From Narthecium ossifragum (Eukaryota; Streptophyta; Magnoliopsida; Dioscoreales; Nartheciaceae), in assembly GCA_963920575.1 (NCBI GenBank), contig OY986970.1, positions 23,257,274-23,321,273 on the forward strand: a stretch of DNA of 64,000 bases. Reading direction: 5' to 3'. Shown here one piece after another: positions 45,809 to 56,900 of the stretch (the first letter of the stretch is position 1; each line of letters begins with the position of its first letter). A program made the position numbers and the translations under genes. The notes under the pieces were generated by a model. It worked only from the letters and a program-made list of their open reading frames with translations, did no database searches and was not told the origin of the DNA.

Positions 45809-48521
45809 TCATAGTCCCAAAAGGATGTAGTAGACCAAGGTGATTGGTAGTGCGATCAGCATCCCAAAAATAACCCTGAAATTAATTTGTTCAACAAAGT
45901 TAGTACGTACGTAAGTAAGTATCCATAATAGTACGTAGAAACATATATATATATAGCTAAAGTTAGCACGTACGCAGTGCTAAGGATTGTTGGGTGGACA
46001 TTGTACTCTTTCGCGAAGACGAAGGGGACGATCCCCTGTGGGAGAGCCGCCTGGAGATCAAAGAGAGACACGGACTCATAGTTAGCCCTTTTGTTCATGA
46101 TAGAACTGGACTGCATCCATCTGTCAGCCCAGCAGGATCTGACGACCCTGCCGGAGCGACACAGGCAATCCACGGTCTGCGCCCTGCTCCCTAACAGCTT
46201 AGCAGTAACCCCCTCCTTTTCAAAACCGGGGCCTGACAGGTGTCAAGTCCGGCGTGGTCGGGATCGATGATGGTTCAGCCAGTTTGAAACGGAGCTAGCT
46301 AGTAGGAGTACCTACCTGGACGATGGCGACATGGAGGAGGACGCCGCGGAGGCCGACGGCGATGGAGGCGGCCGCCATGACGGCGGGGCCGGTGACGAAC
46401 CGGATGGCCATCGAGAAGCTCGCCACCGTGTTCCCGCACGCGATGATCCTCGGTTGCAACGCCATGAACAGCCCTGCAGCCAATTGCCATCAGACACGCT
46501 CATAAGTATTGCATGTGACAGCACGCTGCCTCCCACCTGCGGGCCCATGCTAAAATTCCCAACTTCCATTTTTGGACATGAACGGTTGTCCGTAAAAAAA
46601 ATTAACCTTAAATATCGAATCTAATGTAGATTAGGAGCTAGTTGATTAAGCACTAATGACTCAATTAACCCACCTAAGCTAAACATGGCCATTCCGAGCC
46701 CGGCATCCGAGAGTATGGCGATCGACTTCTGGATCACCTTCGGCATCACAATATTCCACCTATTTCCCCCATTTTGTTTTTATAAAAAAAAATGTCAGAA
46801 ATTAAATTAAATAAATCTTAATAGGAAGAGTAATAATAATAATTCACGAAAAAAGTACCGGAAGGAGACGAGGGACCAAATGAGGCCGATGAGGCTTGAG
46901 TAGGTGTTGGGGTTGCGGATGAGCTTCCTCCAGACCATGATCAGGATGAGCCTCGTCATCACGCTCGCCGGCGGCATGTGCTGCTGGTGCTGCTTCCCCT
47001 CCGCCGCCCCGGCTCCTCCGTCTCCTCCGCCGCACTTGGGGTGGAGCTCCGCCGTCGAGCTGGATCCCAACTTGGACAGCTTCTCCGGCCCCCCTTTCCC
47101 CGTATCGTCGTCCTCCTCTTCCTCTTCGAGCTTCCCCCCTCCGAAACTGAACTCCTCCCCCTCCGCTATCCCCATCCCTAATTCCATTTTATTTTTCCAA
47201 TTAGATTCGAAGATATATAATTTTAGTACTATTTGGTACATTTTATTTTTCTAGATAATTAGGTACCTTTGGTTAGGCCGTTGTGGGGGAGATCCGCGGG
47301 GACGAGCATCCGGATCTCCTTGGCGCCGTTGTGAGGGTCCGGTGCCGAGAAGTCTGCGCCGCCGAACACATGTAGGCCGCTGACGTCGGACACCGGCGAC
47401 GCGCTCGAGCTCCACACGAACATGTGGAGCTCCTTCGCGTCGTGGGGCGCCATCGATGGCCTTTGATGGTGATGCGGATGCGTTATCCCTACTGCTGCCG
47501 CCGGCGGCGGCGTGGCAGCAGCAGAAGCAGGAGGAGGAGGAGGAGGAGGAGGCTTCTTGGAGCTCCCGGCCGAGGTCTCATGGTGCCCTAGACGCGGCGA
47601 TCCCCCCCCGCCACCGCCGCCGATGCCGTGGTGGAGCACGTGGTCCTCGAAGTTGGACGGCCTTGGAGTGGGCCCGCGGGAGGACTGGAGCGAGTAGAGG
47701 TCCGTCGCGCCGAAGCTCGACGGCCTCAGCGGCGGCCCCCCGCCGACCATCGCGTAGAAATCGGCGTGGTTAAAGTTGGATCCCCGCGGCGTGGGGTTCC
47801 TCGACGAGTTCAAGCTGTAGATCTCCGCACCCGTGAGGTTCGACGGCCGCGGGGTCATCATCGAAACCGATCTCCGCGAGGACGTCGACTTCCTCACGGT
47901 CACGTGGATCCTCCCGTCCCCGCCGACCTCGGCTTCGGCCTGGAGCAATCCCGCCCCACCGGCGTCGAGCGACACCACGTCAGGGTCAACCCGGAAGGAC
48001 ACGATCGACGCCGCAGCGTCGCCGGGGAACTGGTCGGCGATGAGCAGCCTGGCCGCGCGGTACTCGAAGAGGAACAGCAAGAGAGTGTACCAGATGATGC
48101 ATTGGAGCACGACGATCTGGACCATTAGAGAGCCGGAGTAATCCCCATACATGGCGATCAGGAGGGGTATTCCCATCACGAGGGTATTGGGCAGCGTGGA
48201 GAGGGAGAAGAGCGTGATGGCCCAGTCCAGGGAACCCCGGCGGGCGAGGCGCGCCCACATGACCAGGGCGGCGAGGACGATGAGCTTCTGGAGGGTGTCG
48301 GCGGCCACGAACCGGAGGTTCATGGCGTAGGGGTCGTTGGTGGAGATGAAGTGGAATGAGAGGAGCGGGACGGCGAAGATGGCCACGAAGCGGTTGATCC
48401 CGGCGCACTGCTCCGGCGTGAAGATCCGCCACCACCGCACCGAGCCGTAGGCGAGGATCATCGCCACGTAGAGCGGCACCACCGCGGAGATCACCGTGTA
48501 GAAATCCCCGGCCGTTATCAT
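45809..48521 (-). CDS. PIN3-like: PIN auxin efflux carrier, PIN3-type
   Basis: A plasma-membrane carrier that exports auxin (indole-3-acetic acid) from cells and so sets its direction of flow. Exons: 48521-47267, 47177-46859, 46759-46674, 46473-46316, 46050-45974, 45875-45809. All introns are GT-AG, phases agree, and the product is 653 residues, normal for a long PIN. The N-terminal membrane half (1-155) has [19 protein letters not shown] and [12 protein letters not shown], where Asn112 and Pro111 sit at the helix crossover. The loop (about 156-490) has three TPRxSN kinase sites (223, 244, 285) and [20 protein letters not shown]. The C-terminal half has [45 protein letters not shown] and ends [27 protein letters not shown] and the three TPR sites place it with the PIN3/4/7 (monocot PIN10) group, although the start MITAGDFY is more PIN1-like. 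It looks intact. Confidence 0.95.
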
Positions 48522-48840
48522 CTCTCTCTTTTTTTGTCTATGCTTGCTCTGCTACTACCAGTGCTCTATAGCTACCAGTTTGAATAAATGGTTCTCCTGT
48601 TGGGAATATATAGGGAGTGAGGGCTGACGTGGACTTGTCTGTTTGGGTTTTAGAGAGATAGAGAGTCTAGAGAGAAAGAGTGACAGTTAGGTAACTGTGG
48701 TTATCTCGGTTTGATTTAACGATGCATTTGGTAGTGAGAGTGACAGTTACGAAGTGAGTGTTCTCTTGATCAGTTTCTCGTCTATCAGAGAATTTAGTCT
48801 GATGGATGTCATTTTAGACGAGAGACACAACAGTGTCCAA
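48522..48840 (-). promoter_or_regulatory. PIN promoter: TATA box and auxin-response core
   Basis: On the minus strand CTATATAT at 48613-48606 is a good TATA box, 85 bp before the ATG at 48521, and the leader is CT-rich. GAGACA on the plus strand at 48822-48827 is TGTCTC on the gene strand, the core auxin-response element. That would fit the known auxin induction of PIN genes, but a single hexamer is weak evidence. Confidence 0.5.
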
Positions 48841-49394
48841 CCTGAAAACTCTCAGCTATCAATTTATTCTTAATTTTAACTTTTTAATTGAAAACTCTCA
48901 TGATTAGATGGTCAAATTTTACGCTGATAGACAAAAGCTAAGAGTTTTTTACATTTTAAATCCAATCTTCTTTTGATTTTACAATTTCGGGCCGAACTGT
49001 TATTCCTTTACAATCGAGGCCAAAATCCATTTTCTCAGACCTTTTTACCCCTATAAATGTCTTGTGACATCATCCATGGCACCGTCGCCTCTTCTCTCTA
49101 CATGCCACCGTCGCCTCCTCTCTCTTCATGCATGCCACCCGCCCAGCGATCCATGCGCCGCACCTCGGGTGGAGAGAGAGAGGCCGAGGGCGAGGTCGAC
49201 GGCGAGGGCGACGTCGAGGGTGGCATGCATGAGAGCGCGGGCGGCGTTCTTGGGAGAGCAAGAGAGAGAGGCCGGGGGCGAGGTCGACGGCGAGGGCGAC
49301 GTCGACGCTGAGGGCGAGGGCGAGGGCGAGGTCGAGGGCCGCACTCTCGCCGACGCGATGGACTCTCCCGCCAGAGGGGGAGACGAAGGAGAGA

Positions 49395-49720
49395 GAGAGG
49401 TCGAGGAGAGACGGGATAGAGGCGGGAGAGATAGAGAGAGGTCGAGGAGAGAGAGAGAGGAGGGGAGGAGGAGCCGGAGAAGAGGGGAGCTGGAGCCGGA
49501 GAGGAGGAGGCGACGGAGAAGAGAGAGAGAGAAACAGAGAGAGACTGGGTTGTTGCATGAGAGAGAGGTCGAGGAGAGACGGGAGAGAGGCGGGAGAGAT
49601 AGAGAGAGGTCGAGGAGAGAGAGAGGAGGGGAGGAGGAGCCGGAGAAGAGGGGAGCCGGAGAGGAGGAGGCGACGGAGAAGAGAGAGAGAGAAACAGAGA
49701 GAGACTGGGTTGTTGCATGA
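49395..49720. repeat. Direct repeat, two copies of about 160 bp
   Basis: 49395-49559 and 49560-49720 are near-identical GA-rich units, each ending with GAGACTGGGTTGTTGCATGA. The second lacks some GAG units. Confidence 0.8.
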
Positions 49721-49984
49721 CGTCATGCAATCCAAATTGATCAATTTTGAGTATGCACCTACATGACGTCATGGCAATAATTTTGACTCGTAGGCTAGCA
49801 ATCTATTTTGACTGGATGCATGACGTCGGAGGCTTCATGCATCCGATCTGCTCTCTCTCCCCCGGCCTCGCGCTGGAGCCCTTCTGGCGGCGCCCCTGCT
49901 CTCTCTCCCCCCGACCTTGCTCTCTCTCTCCCCCCGACCACCCCAGCATTGGCGCCGGAGACGAGGACGAAGGCTGGGCGGGGC

Positions 49985-50415
49985 GGCGGGCGTGGGGGTC
50001 GTTGTGGGCGGGGTGGGGAGAGAGAGGGGGGGTCTGGGAGTGTGTGGAGAGAGAGAGGTTGCGGGGTGGGGGGGGAGAGAGGCCAGCGGACGTCGAGGGA
50101 AGCTGCCCACGGGTGGCTCGAGGTTGGCGACAAGGACGAGTCCTCCGGCTGGATTAGAGGACGTGCGGCGAGCGGCGAGAGGCAGGGGATGAAGCTTGTG
50201 TTGCCGGAACGGACTTGTGAAGACGATGGTGGATGCCCTGCGTCACTGGACCGTCGGGGAGATGGGGAAGCGTCGCTGGACCGGCTGGGCGGGGCGGGGC
50301 GGGGGCGGCGAGCGTGGGGGTCGTTGTGGGCGGGGCGGGGAGAGAGAGGGGGGTCTGGGAGTGTGTGGAGAGAGAGAGGTCGGGGGGTGTGGGGGAGAGA
50401 GGCCAGCGGGCGTCG
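49985..50415. repeat. Direct repeat, two copies of about 115 bp
   Basis: About 49985-50100 and 50300-50415 share GTGGGGGTCGTTGTGGGCGG, TGGGAGTGTGTGGAGAGAGA and GGGAGAGAGGCCAGCG in the same order. Confidence 0.75.
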
Positions 50416-50677
50416 AGCTCGACGGTTACATGGCAGAGGTCTCGGCAGTGGAGGAAGGGCATTTGTGTCCTAAAAATTTTTTTTTGGCCTATCATGTAAA
50501 CAAATATAAAAGTGGACTGTTTTTGTAAATTCGAAAGTAGAGTGAATTTTTTAAAAAAAAACTCTGACATGTACTAATTTGTGAATAAACCCATTATATA
50601 GTGAGGTATAGGATGTAATAATTAATACGTATGGTAGTTTTCTCTATTATTGTCCAAATATAGACGACGATATGTAA

Positions 50678-50862
50678 AAAAAAGAATCCTAAAAATAGAA
50701 CAAGAAAGTAGACTTTTTTATGAAAAATAGTTGAGTTTAAAGTTTGCCCACCCAGATCTTCTGACACAATAATTGACTCAAAATATACAACAAAAAAAAA
50801 CCTAAAGTTAGAACAAGAAAGAAGAGGTTTTTATGAATAAATAGTCGAGTCTAAAAGTTGCC
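50678..50862. repeat. Direct repeat of about 72 bp before the ycf2 fragment
   Basis: 50678-50750 and 50790-50862 share CCTAAA, AGAACAAGAAAG, TTTTTATGAA, ATAGT-GAGT and AAGTTTGCCC/AAGTTGCCC in order. The second copy abuts the plastid-derived sequence. Function unknown. Confidence 0.6.
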
Positions 50863-50863
50863 C

Positions 50864-51391
50864 TCTCATGATTTGGAATTGTTTGATCGTCTTTCTCCGA
50901 TACATAATCAACTTGAATTCAATTCGGGACAGCTATTAAAAATCTTAGGAAAAGACTTGACCTATCTCATGTCTGCTTTTCATGAAAAAGGACAAATTGA
51001 AGGGGAGGGTTTCTTCAAACAACAAATAGATGGGCCAACTATTTAATCAAATGATATCAAGCATGATTCACATCTCTTTCTTCAAAAAGGAAGTATTTCT
51101 TTGTAAAATCAAGCTCAATTTCATATTTGGTAATTCTGTCAAGATCTCTCTTCATTAATTAGTTGGGGGAAGAATCGGCACGAATCAGATTTTTTGAGGA
51201 AGATATCGAGAGAGAATTTGATTTGGTTAGACGATGTGTGGTTGGTAAACAAGGGTCGGGTTTTTAGCAAGGCGACGGATGTATTGTCAAATATTCAACA
51301 TGATTTCGCAATATCTATTTTCGTTCAAGTAACGGATTCTAGTCGATGGAAAGGATCTTCTTATTAATTCAAAGATCATTTTGATTATAAA
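50864..51391 (+). pseudogene. ycf2: Nuclear copy of part of plastid ycf2 (NUPT)
   Basis: Ycf2 is a large chloroplast-encoded protein linked to the inner-envelope import motor. This 528-bp stretch reads in one frame with the ycf2 N-terminal region: [101 protein letters not shown]. In-frame stops interrupt it near 51045, 51104, 51131 and 51365. All four stand where, from my knowledge of the family, ycf2 has Gln, and each is TAA, so CAA-to-TAA change explains them. There is no frameshift. A plastid gene here, between nuclear genes and LINEs, is a transferred copy and not functional. Confidence 0.88.
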
Positions 51392-52924
51392 TTTAGGGTC
51401 CGTTTGAATTGAGGATAGGATAAATTTGTATGTTAGATAAAGTAAAATATATATAAACATTAAAAGTAGTTATGTAAGATTATGGATAAAATGTTTGAAT
51501 ACATAAATATCACTTGCGATGTTGAAAGTGCTTATTGATGACCACCTTCCTCATTCCTCAATAAAAGCAATTCCTTTCTACTTTTGTCCGTCCCAACTAA
51601 TCAACAGCTTCTCCGGTAACATGGTGCACAAGAAAAGGCCTTCAATGCATCTAACCTATACTTTTCCGAGCAACTCATTTGCCCCCAAGTACAGAAAGAT
51701 GTTATCCTAAGAAACTAATTGGTTTTCTAGTTACATTGCATGATCTTTAAATATGACCTTAATAATCCAACTACTTGAGCAAAAAACACCGGGAAATTGC
51801 TTTATTTACTTTCCACAGGCCTTGCATTTACTGGAAAAAAGATGAAGAAAAATCATAAGAGAGAGACGTACGCTTTTGTTAGCAGAAACTGGAGAAGGGA
51901 GAAAGTGACGTGTCCTCCAACAAAAGGCAATCAAAGAGTAGCTTTTATATGGGCCTGCTTGGTCACTGCAGGCATTGTTGTTCAGCTAGGTTCAATGCAC
52001 TCATCTAACCAAGAAGCCTGATCTTGAACGATAAACGAACCTTTACTCCACTGGGAGCTGTCTGAGGGACCGAGCTCTTTGCAGGTGCGTGGTTTAAACT
52101 AGATCTCTATCCAGTCTCATCATCGATGCGTGGTGCGTGGATCTTTTCTTTCAGCAAGCATGTGGTTCTTCTTCGTAGAGCTGGGACCGATTCTTTGGGC
52201 TTGTTTGTTGCGATAATCCTCATAGGAAGAGCACTCATGTGGAGCAATCAATCATTGAAGTCTTCAAGTAAGTTGGCTTGTTTCCTTTCACATGCTTGTG
52301 TATGGGGGCACTTTCCTTGATTTGATTCTGACTCTGGATTGTTGTTGCATTTGTAAGAACTAACCAACAGTTATCTTTTAGAATTTGAGCTTGTTTTGGA
52401 GATGATATAAAAAAATAATAAGAGACAAGAGGCCTTTCTCTACATTATTCTCTGTTTCTTGTTTCATTAGTATTAATTGAGCCCTATTATCTTAACTTCA
52501 TGGCTCATATGTCCTGGGTACGGGATATCTACTACTAAATACTAATGAAAGCCACCATCTTACGCCGTGAGCCGCCCCATCCAATATCATTCTATCCAGT
52601 AGTGATCGCTTTCATGGGTTAGCAAAAGAATGCAAATGAGCATCACAACCTTTCATTGATCGACACATGCATTGTGCCCCCACAGGGCTCTCAAGACTGG
52701 TGGTTTGCACTATTAGACATGAGTTTCAAACTCGCACATGCAGTAGTGTGACACTTTAGAACCAGACTGGTCCATACTTCAAAAGTAAATGAAACCTTAT
52801 TTCATGTGTCAACTAAAGCATGAGCTCACATTTAAATGGGCCATCTTTGCATAAGAAAGTACCATGAGGCAAATCTTTAGGATTGTACTGAGAAATAAAA
52901 AAGGAGAAGATTATTATTGCAAAC
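51392..52924. other. No gene seen
   Basis: 51397 onward begins AGGGTCCGTTTGAATTGAGG, a form common at MITE ends, but no matching end was found. The short frames at 51519-51710, 51797-52021 and 52126-52320 have no recognisable content. The rest looks like plain intergenic sequence. Confidence 0.45.
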
Positions 52925-52939
52925 ATACATGTTCATAAT

Positions 52940-53282
52940 CTAAGCTTGCAACACAAGAGTCTATCCGGCGGGGATCTTTATCCTTGGTGGTTAAGAGTGA
53001 TTCCCAAGCAGCGATTGGTCTGGTTCACGAGAGAATATCATGTACAGATAGTATACTGCCTCTACTACATGAGATCTGGTGACTAGCTCATAAACTAAAA
53101 GATTTTCAGACCCTTTATATTCCCCGTGAAGATAACCAATGGGCAGATTTTGTTATAAGACAAGCACGTGAGATCACTTCTATTGTCACTGGACATCCCT
53201 TCAGTGGGGTAGACCCGGTGGGTGTTTATGCTGCTTAATTGATATACCCGTCTTTTGGCTTATGTCTTCAAAAAAAAAAAAA
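52940..53282 (+). mobile_element. 5'-truncated LINE with poly(A) and 15-bp target duplication
   Basis: This is the last 343 bp of an L1-type LINE: RNase H tail reading (FQTLYIPREDNQWADFVIRQ), a stop at about 53236, a short 3' untranslated part and an A run (53270-53282). The perfect target duplication ATACATGTTCATAAT lies at 52925-52939 and 53283-53297. This is a textbook truncated LINE insertion. Confidence 0.88.
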
Positions 53283-53297
53283 ATACATGTTCATAAT

Positions 53298-53920
53298 TTA
53301 TAGGCATGAGTTAGAAACAAGTCTAACCTGCTACTTGAAATAATTTAGAGGATGACAATATTAGCATGCACATTAAGTAATCAAGTTGAACATCACGGTA
53401 AATGAAATAGTCAGGTCTTAAATATGGAAGACAACATTGAGAACGTTCTGTGGAGCTCACAGTCAATCATAATCCGTATATATGAAACTGTACAAGTGTT
53501 GATTCCATTTACAAGGTGAGATCACCAAATGGTAGAGAAGATAAATCTGAAAGCTTCTGCATTAGAATTTCAATTACTGCTGATCACAGTTTAAAAGTGA
53601 TCCTCCACATTCAGCACTTCATTTCTATCTCAAACGAACTCAATTCATAGAGGCCTCCATTTGTTCTGACTCGATGAAAAAAAGGCTTGATATAACCGAT
53701 AAACTGTAAGATCTGTGAGCAAAGAGGAGACCTAGCAACATTTTTGTTCAGTAAGCCTGATCAGACTAACTCATTTGCAACTTCATCAATGCTAAACTCT
53801 TGGACCTCTTAAGATCGAAGTGTTTAACTCACAAGACATATGCTATCTAAAAACAGATTTCTTCAAAAGAGGAATCCTAAGAGAATTTAAAGCAGTAAAG
53901 CAGCAAACCTGAGAAAGAGG
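53298..53920. other. Downstream flank of FKBP19
   Basis: AT-rich sequence without a coding signal. It should contain the FKBP19 3' untranslated region, since the gene ends at 53921 on the minus strand. Confidence 0.5.
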
Positions 53921-56900
53921 TTAATTTGGAATGATTTTCAGAAGCTCTATATCGAACAAAAGAGTCTTGTCTATTAGTCCTTGGTTCCTCAGCACAAAAT
54001 CGAGGGCTCTTTGGCCCTGCAAACGAAGCATAAAGCAATGGGTAAGAACATTGTAGCACAAAAAGTGAGAGCATATTGGGTTTGCTTTAGATACCGAAAA
54101 CGTCATGGGTCTTGGACCAAGTTTATTAAAGTCATTGTCCGGGTATCCCAATCCTGGAGGTACTATTATTCTGCATTCCTGTCAAGCAGACCATTAGATA
54201 GAGGAAATCTCAAAAACCAGACTATGTGCATTCCCGCATATATGGATGATTTACAACCCATACAGAATATTGTTCTAGAATCTCTGGGTTTTTTTTGGAA
54301 CTAAGGTATGAAATAAATCAACCCATCTCACGAAAGCTTGATGCACGTCATGCTATGCCATTTATATAAGAAATTCTTAGATATTCCACGATGTGTAAGT
54401 ATGAATCAGTAAGTGTTCCACATATGCGTATATAGCACTGCTAAATGCTCCTTTAAAGTGATAGCAATACAATCAACAACAATGCAGCTACCATAGGCAC
54501 TGAAAATAAAACCGGAGTTGGCAACCATAACTTCTTCTATGCTTGTTGCAAATGAGGTTTGAAGAAACCACAAAGAAGATGAAGAGCATTCTATTCAAAG
54601 GCATTCCAAAATATCTGGTAATGAGCATGTGATCGATCATTCATAAAGATTACATGCATGTTGCATAAATAACAATGTGTTTTTTCCCCAACAATCAAGC
54701 CGCAGCTACAAGCCCAAACAAGGGAAACAACAAAAAGACTACCCAACCAGGGTATTAACATGAGGACCTGGATCAAAAGTGGCATAAATAACTTTGCATG
54801 AGCAGCATGATGCTCTTAAAGGAACAAACTTAACAACCATAAATTCTATTCAGAATTGGCAGGCAATGCACAGGTGCATTCAGTTTTTCGAGATTAGGGG
54901 GGAAACTCCAAAGAAAGGAAAGTCCAGTGGGTAAAGGTTTGATCGAGAATATCTACAAATGTGTGAGTAGCTATGTAAATGGTGCAGTGAAAAGAGAGTG
55001 ATACTTCACCGTCTGATACCTCCTGGAGCCATGCCAGCAACAGCTTCCTCAAAGGCTGGAATAACCTGTATATATCATACAAAAAACCAAAGATATCATC
55101 ATTAATGGCATAAAAGAGATAGGATCACATAAAAGCAATATGTTATGAATTATGCCTATAGTCATGCATCTATCCATGAAAACCATGTTCCAGCTATGTG
55201 AAGAAATAAAAATTTCCCCTTGATTCTACTTATCAACTAATGTGCAAGTTAAATTTCATGCTACCAAGGAAAACATTCAAAATACTATCATGATTATTTT
55301 AAACAAATCATAATGATGGATGGACAACCCAGTAAATAGGATCAAGAATTGTTCAGGATCAGCTTTGGTCCACAAAAAGAATTTATTCTAGCCTCCTTTT
55401 CTATTTAAAGCTTGGGTCCTTCATGATAGGTGAGCTGAGAAAAGCTTCTCTCCTGGTGGTATGGTATCAAATTCCGTATGAAAGATGATGAAACAGCACT
55501 CGACATAGCAAAGAAAGAAAAGGCAGCCTGTCTCGAGAATTAGTGATTACATGATGGTCGCATGTAATAGTAGACAAAAATTATCAAATCAGTATGTTAA
55601 AACATTCTTTTAATCTTATTTGTAGAATCCAGGTATGGTGTCAGTTGAATATAGATCATTGTATAAGAACTGAATGTTATATCCAATAAAAGATCAAAGA
55701 CAACTCACATGAAAAATCAATAGATATCATCGTAGTACATCTTAGAATGTATAACTACATATGCCCCTAATTCAAAATCAGCCGTTACAACATCTACAAG
55801 CAAATTTTAAATTAAAGAGCAACGGTCTCTCACATAATTCACACTAAAGTATAGCACAAGGCGGCCAACTTAATTTATTCACCTTTAGTGTCTCTCAACC
55901 AACCTGATGTGTGTTTTCGTCTGTGTATCTCATGCATGGAAGAGCTTAATACAATTAATTATTTTGTCCTTGAGTGGATGTTTTTGGATATTCATCCTCC
56001 ACTCTCACGTAGAGTCACCCAAATATCAATTGTACCGGCATACATTGGTTAATCAACTAACGGATCTTATGCCTTTTGTCTTATCTTCTACGAAAAGGGA
56101 AAGAAAGAGAGAACATGGTACGTCAAACATTGATGCCCAATGTAGCTACAGTGGTAAAGTGAAGCAATTCAGTTGTGAAAGTCAATGCAATTATTTAAAG
56201 AGTATGGAAGTAAAACCTTGATTAACAATACATTATGTGCTGGAGAACGAGAGTTAATTGCTCAATGTGCTATAGCATATAGATCCAAAACTACCTATCA
56301 AAAAACACTAGCAGATCACCTGATTTGATCCGAGCTTAAACTTGAAAAAGTCTTTCTCATCTCCCTGCATGTTGGAAAAATCAAAGATAAGATCTAATGC
56401 AAGATTGACTTGAAGGATGTGAAGGACATGCACAAAATGTAACTATATGTCTCAGCAAAAATTTATAGCAACCCAAAGTCTTGAGGAATGCAGAAAGGAA
56501 AAAACAAAAGAGCATTTCCATTGATCAAGGACATCTAATGACCAAAATGGTGTATCCTTTCTTCAGTTAAAAACAAACACACTCTGGAAACTTACAGGTC
56601 ATGCGTATGAATATATCCGTGGTAAATATTACCATGCCGGCACAGATTTTTGTACCGATTCTTGTACGGAACCTGCGCTGAAGGCACGGCGCTCTAGGGT
56701 TCTAGTGGATGTATCAGCAATGGATCTCTGTGACCATACGTACTAGTCAGCACGAACCGGCACGGTGATCCTTAATCCATGCCCTCAACTTGTGAATTTG
56801 GATTCTAAAAGCTGATGTTTGCACATTCAGAATCATCCTATCAAAGTGTAACTAACATTCCTCTATGCAAATTTTCAAGGAAGCCCCAAACCATGGTAGG

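Larger units (their letters stand above)
48945..50575. mobile_element. Possible non-autonomous inverted-repeat element with GC/purine-rich interior
   Basis: The ends resemble each other in inverted orientation over about 50 bp: AGAGTTTTTTACATTTTAAA at 48950 against AGAGTTTTTTTTTAAAAAAT read from 50565 on the other strand, followed by similar TCGAATTTACAA/TGATTTTACAATT parts. The 1.4-kb interior is very GC- and GA-rich with internal direct repeats and has long frames on both strands made of Arg/Glu/Ser runs. I found no target duplication, so this is tentative. Confidence 0.35.

Noticed and set aside
47628..48435. Frames of 166 and 149 codons overlapping the PIN first exon
   Set aside because: Shadows of the GC-rich PIN exon in other frames.
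49064..49772. Long overlapping frames of over 200 codons on both strands
   Set aside because: They arise from GA/CT-rich repeats; the proteins are Arg/Glu/Ser or Pro/Leu/Ser runs on opposite strands of the same DNA.
50858..51046. 62-codon frame as a small gene
   Set aside because: It is the start of the ycf2-like fragment, which continues in the same frame past its stop.
56590..56790. GC-richer patch with CGGCACGG-type repeats in a FKBP19 intron
   Set aside because: Probably a decayed transposon, but I found no ends, duplication or coding content.
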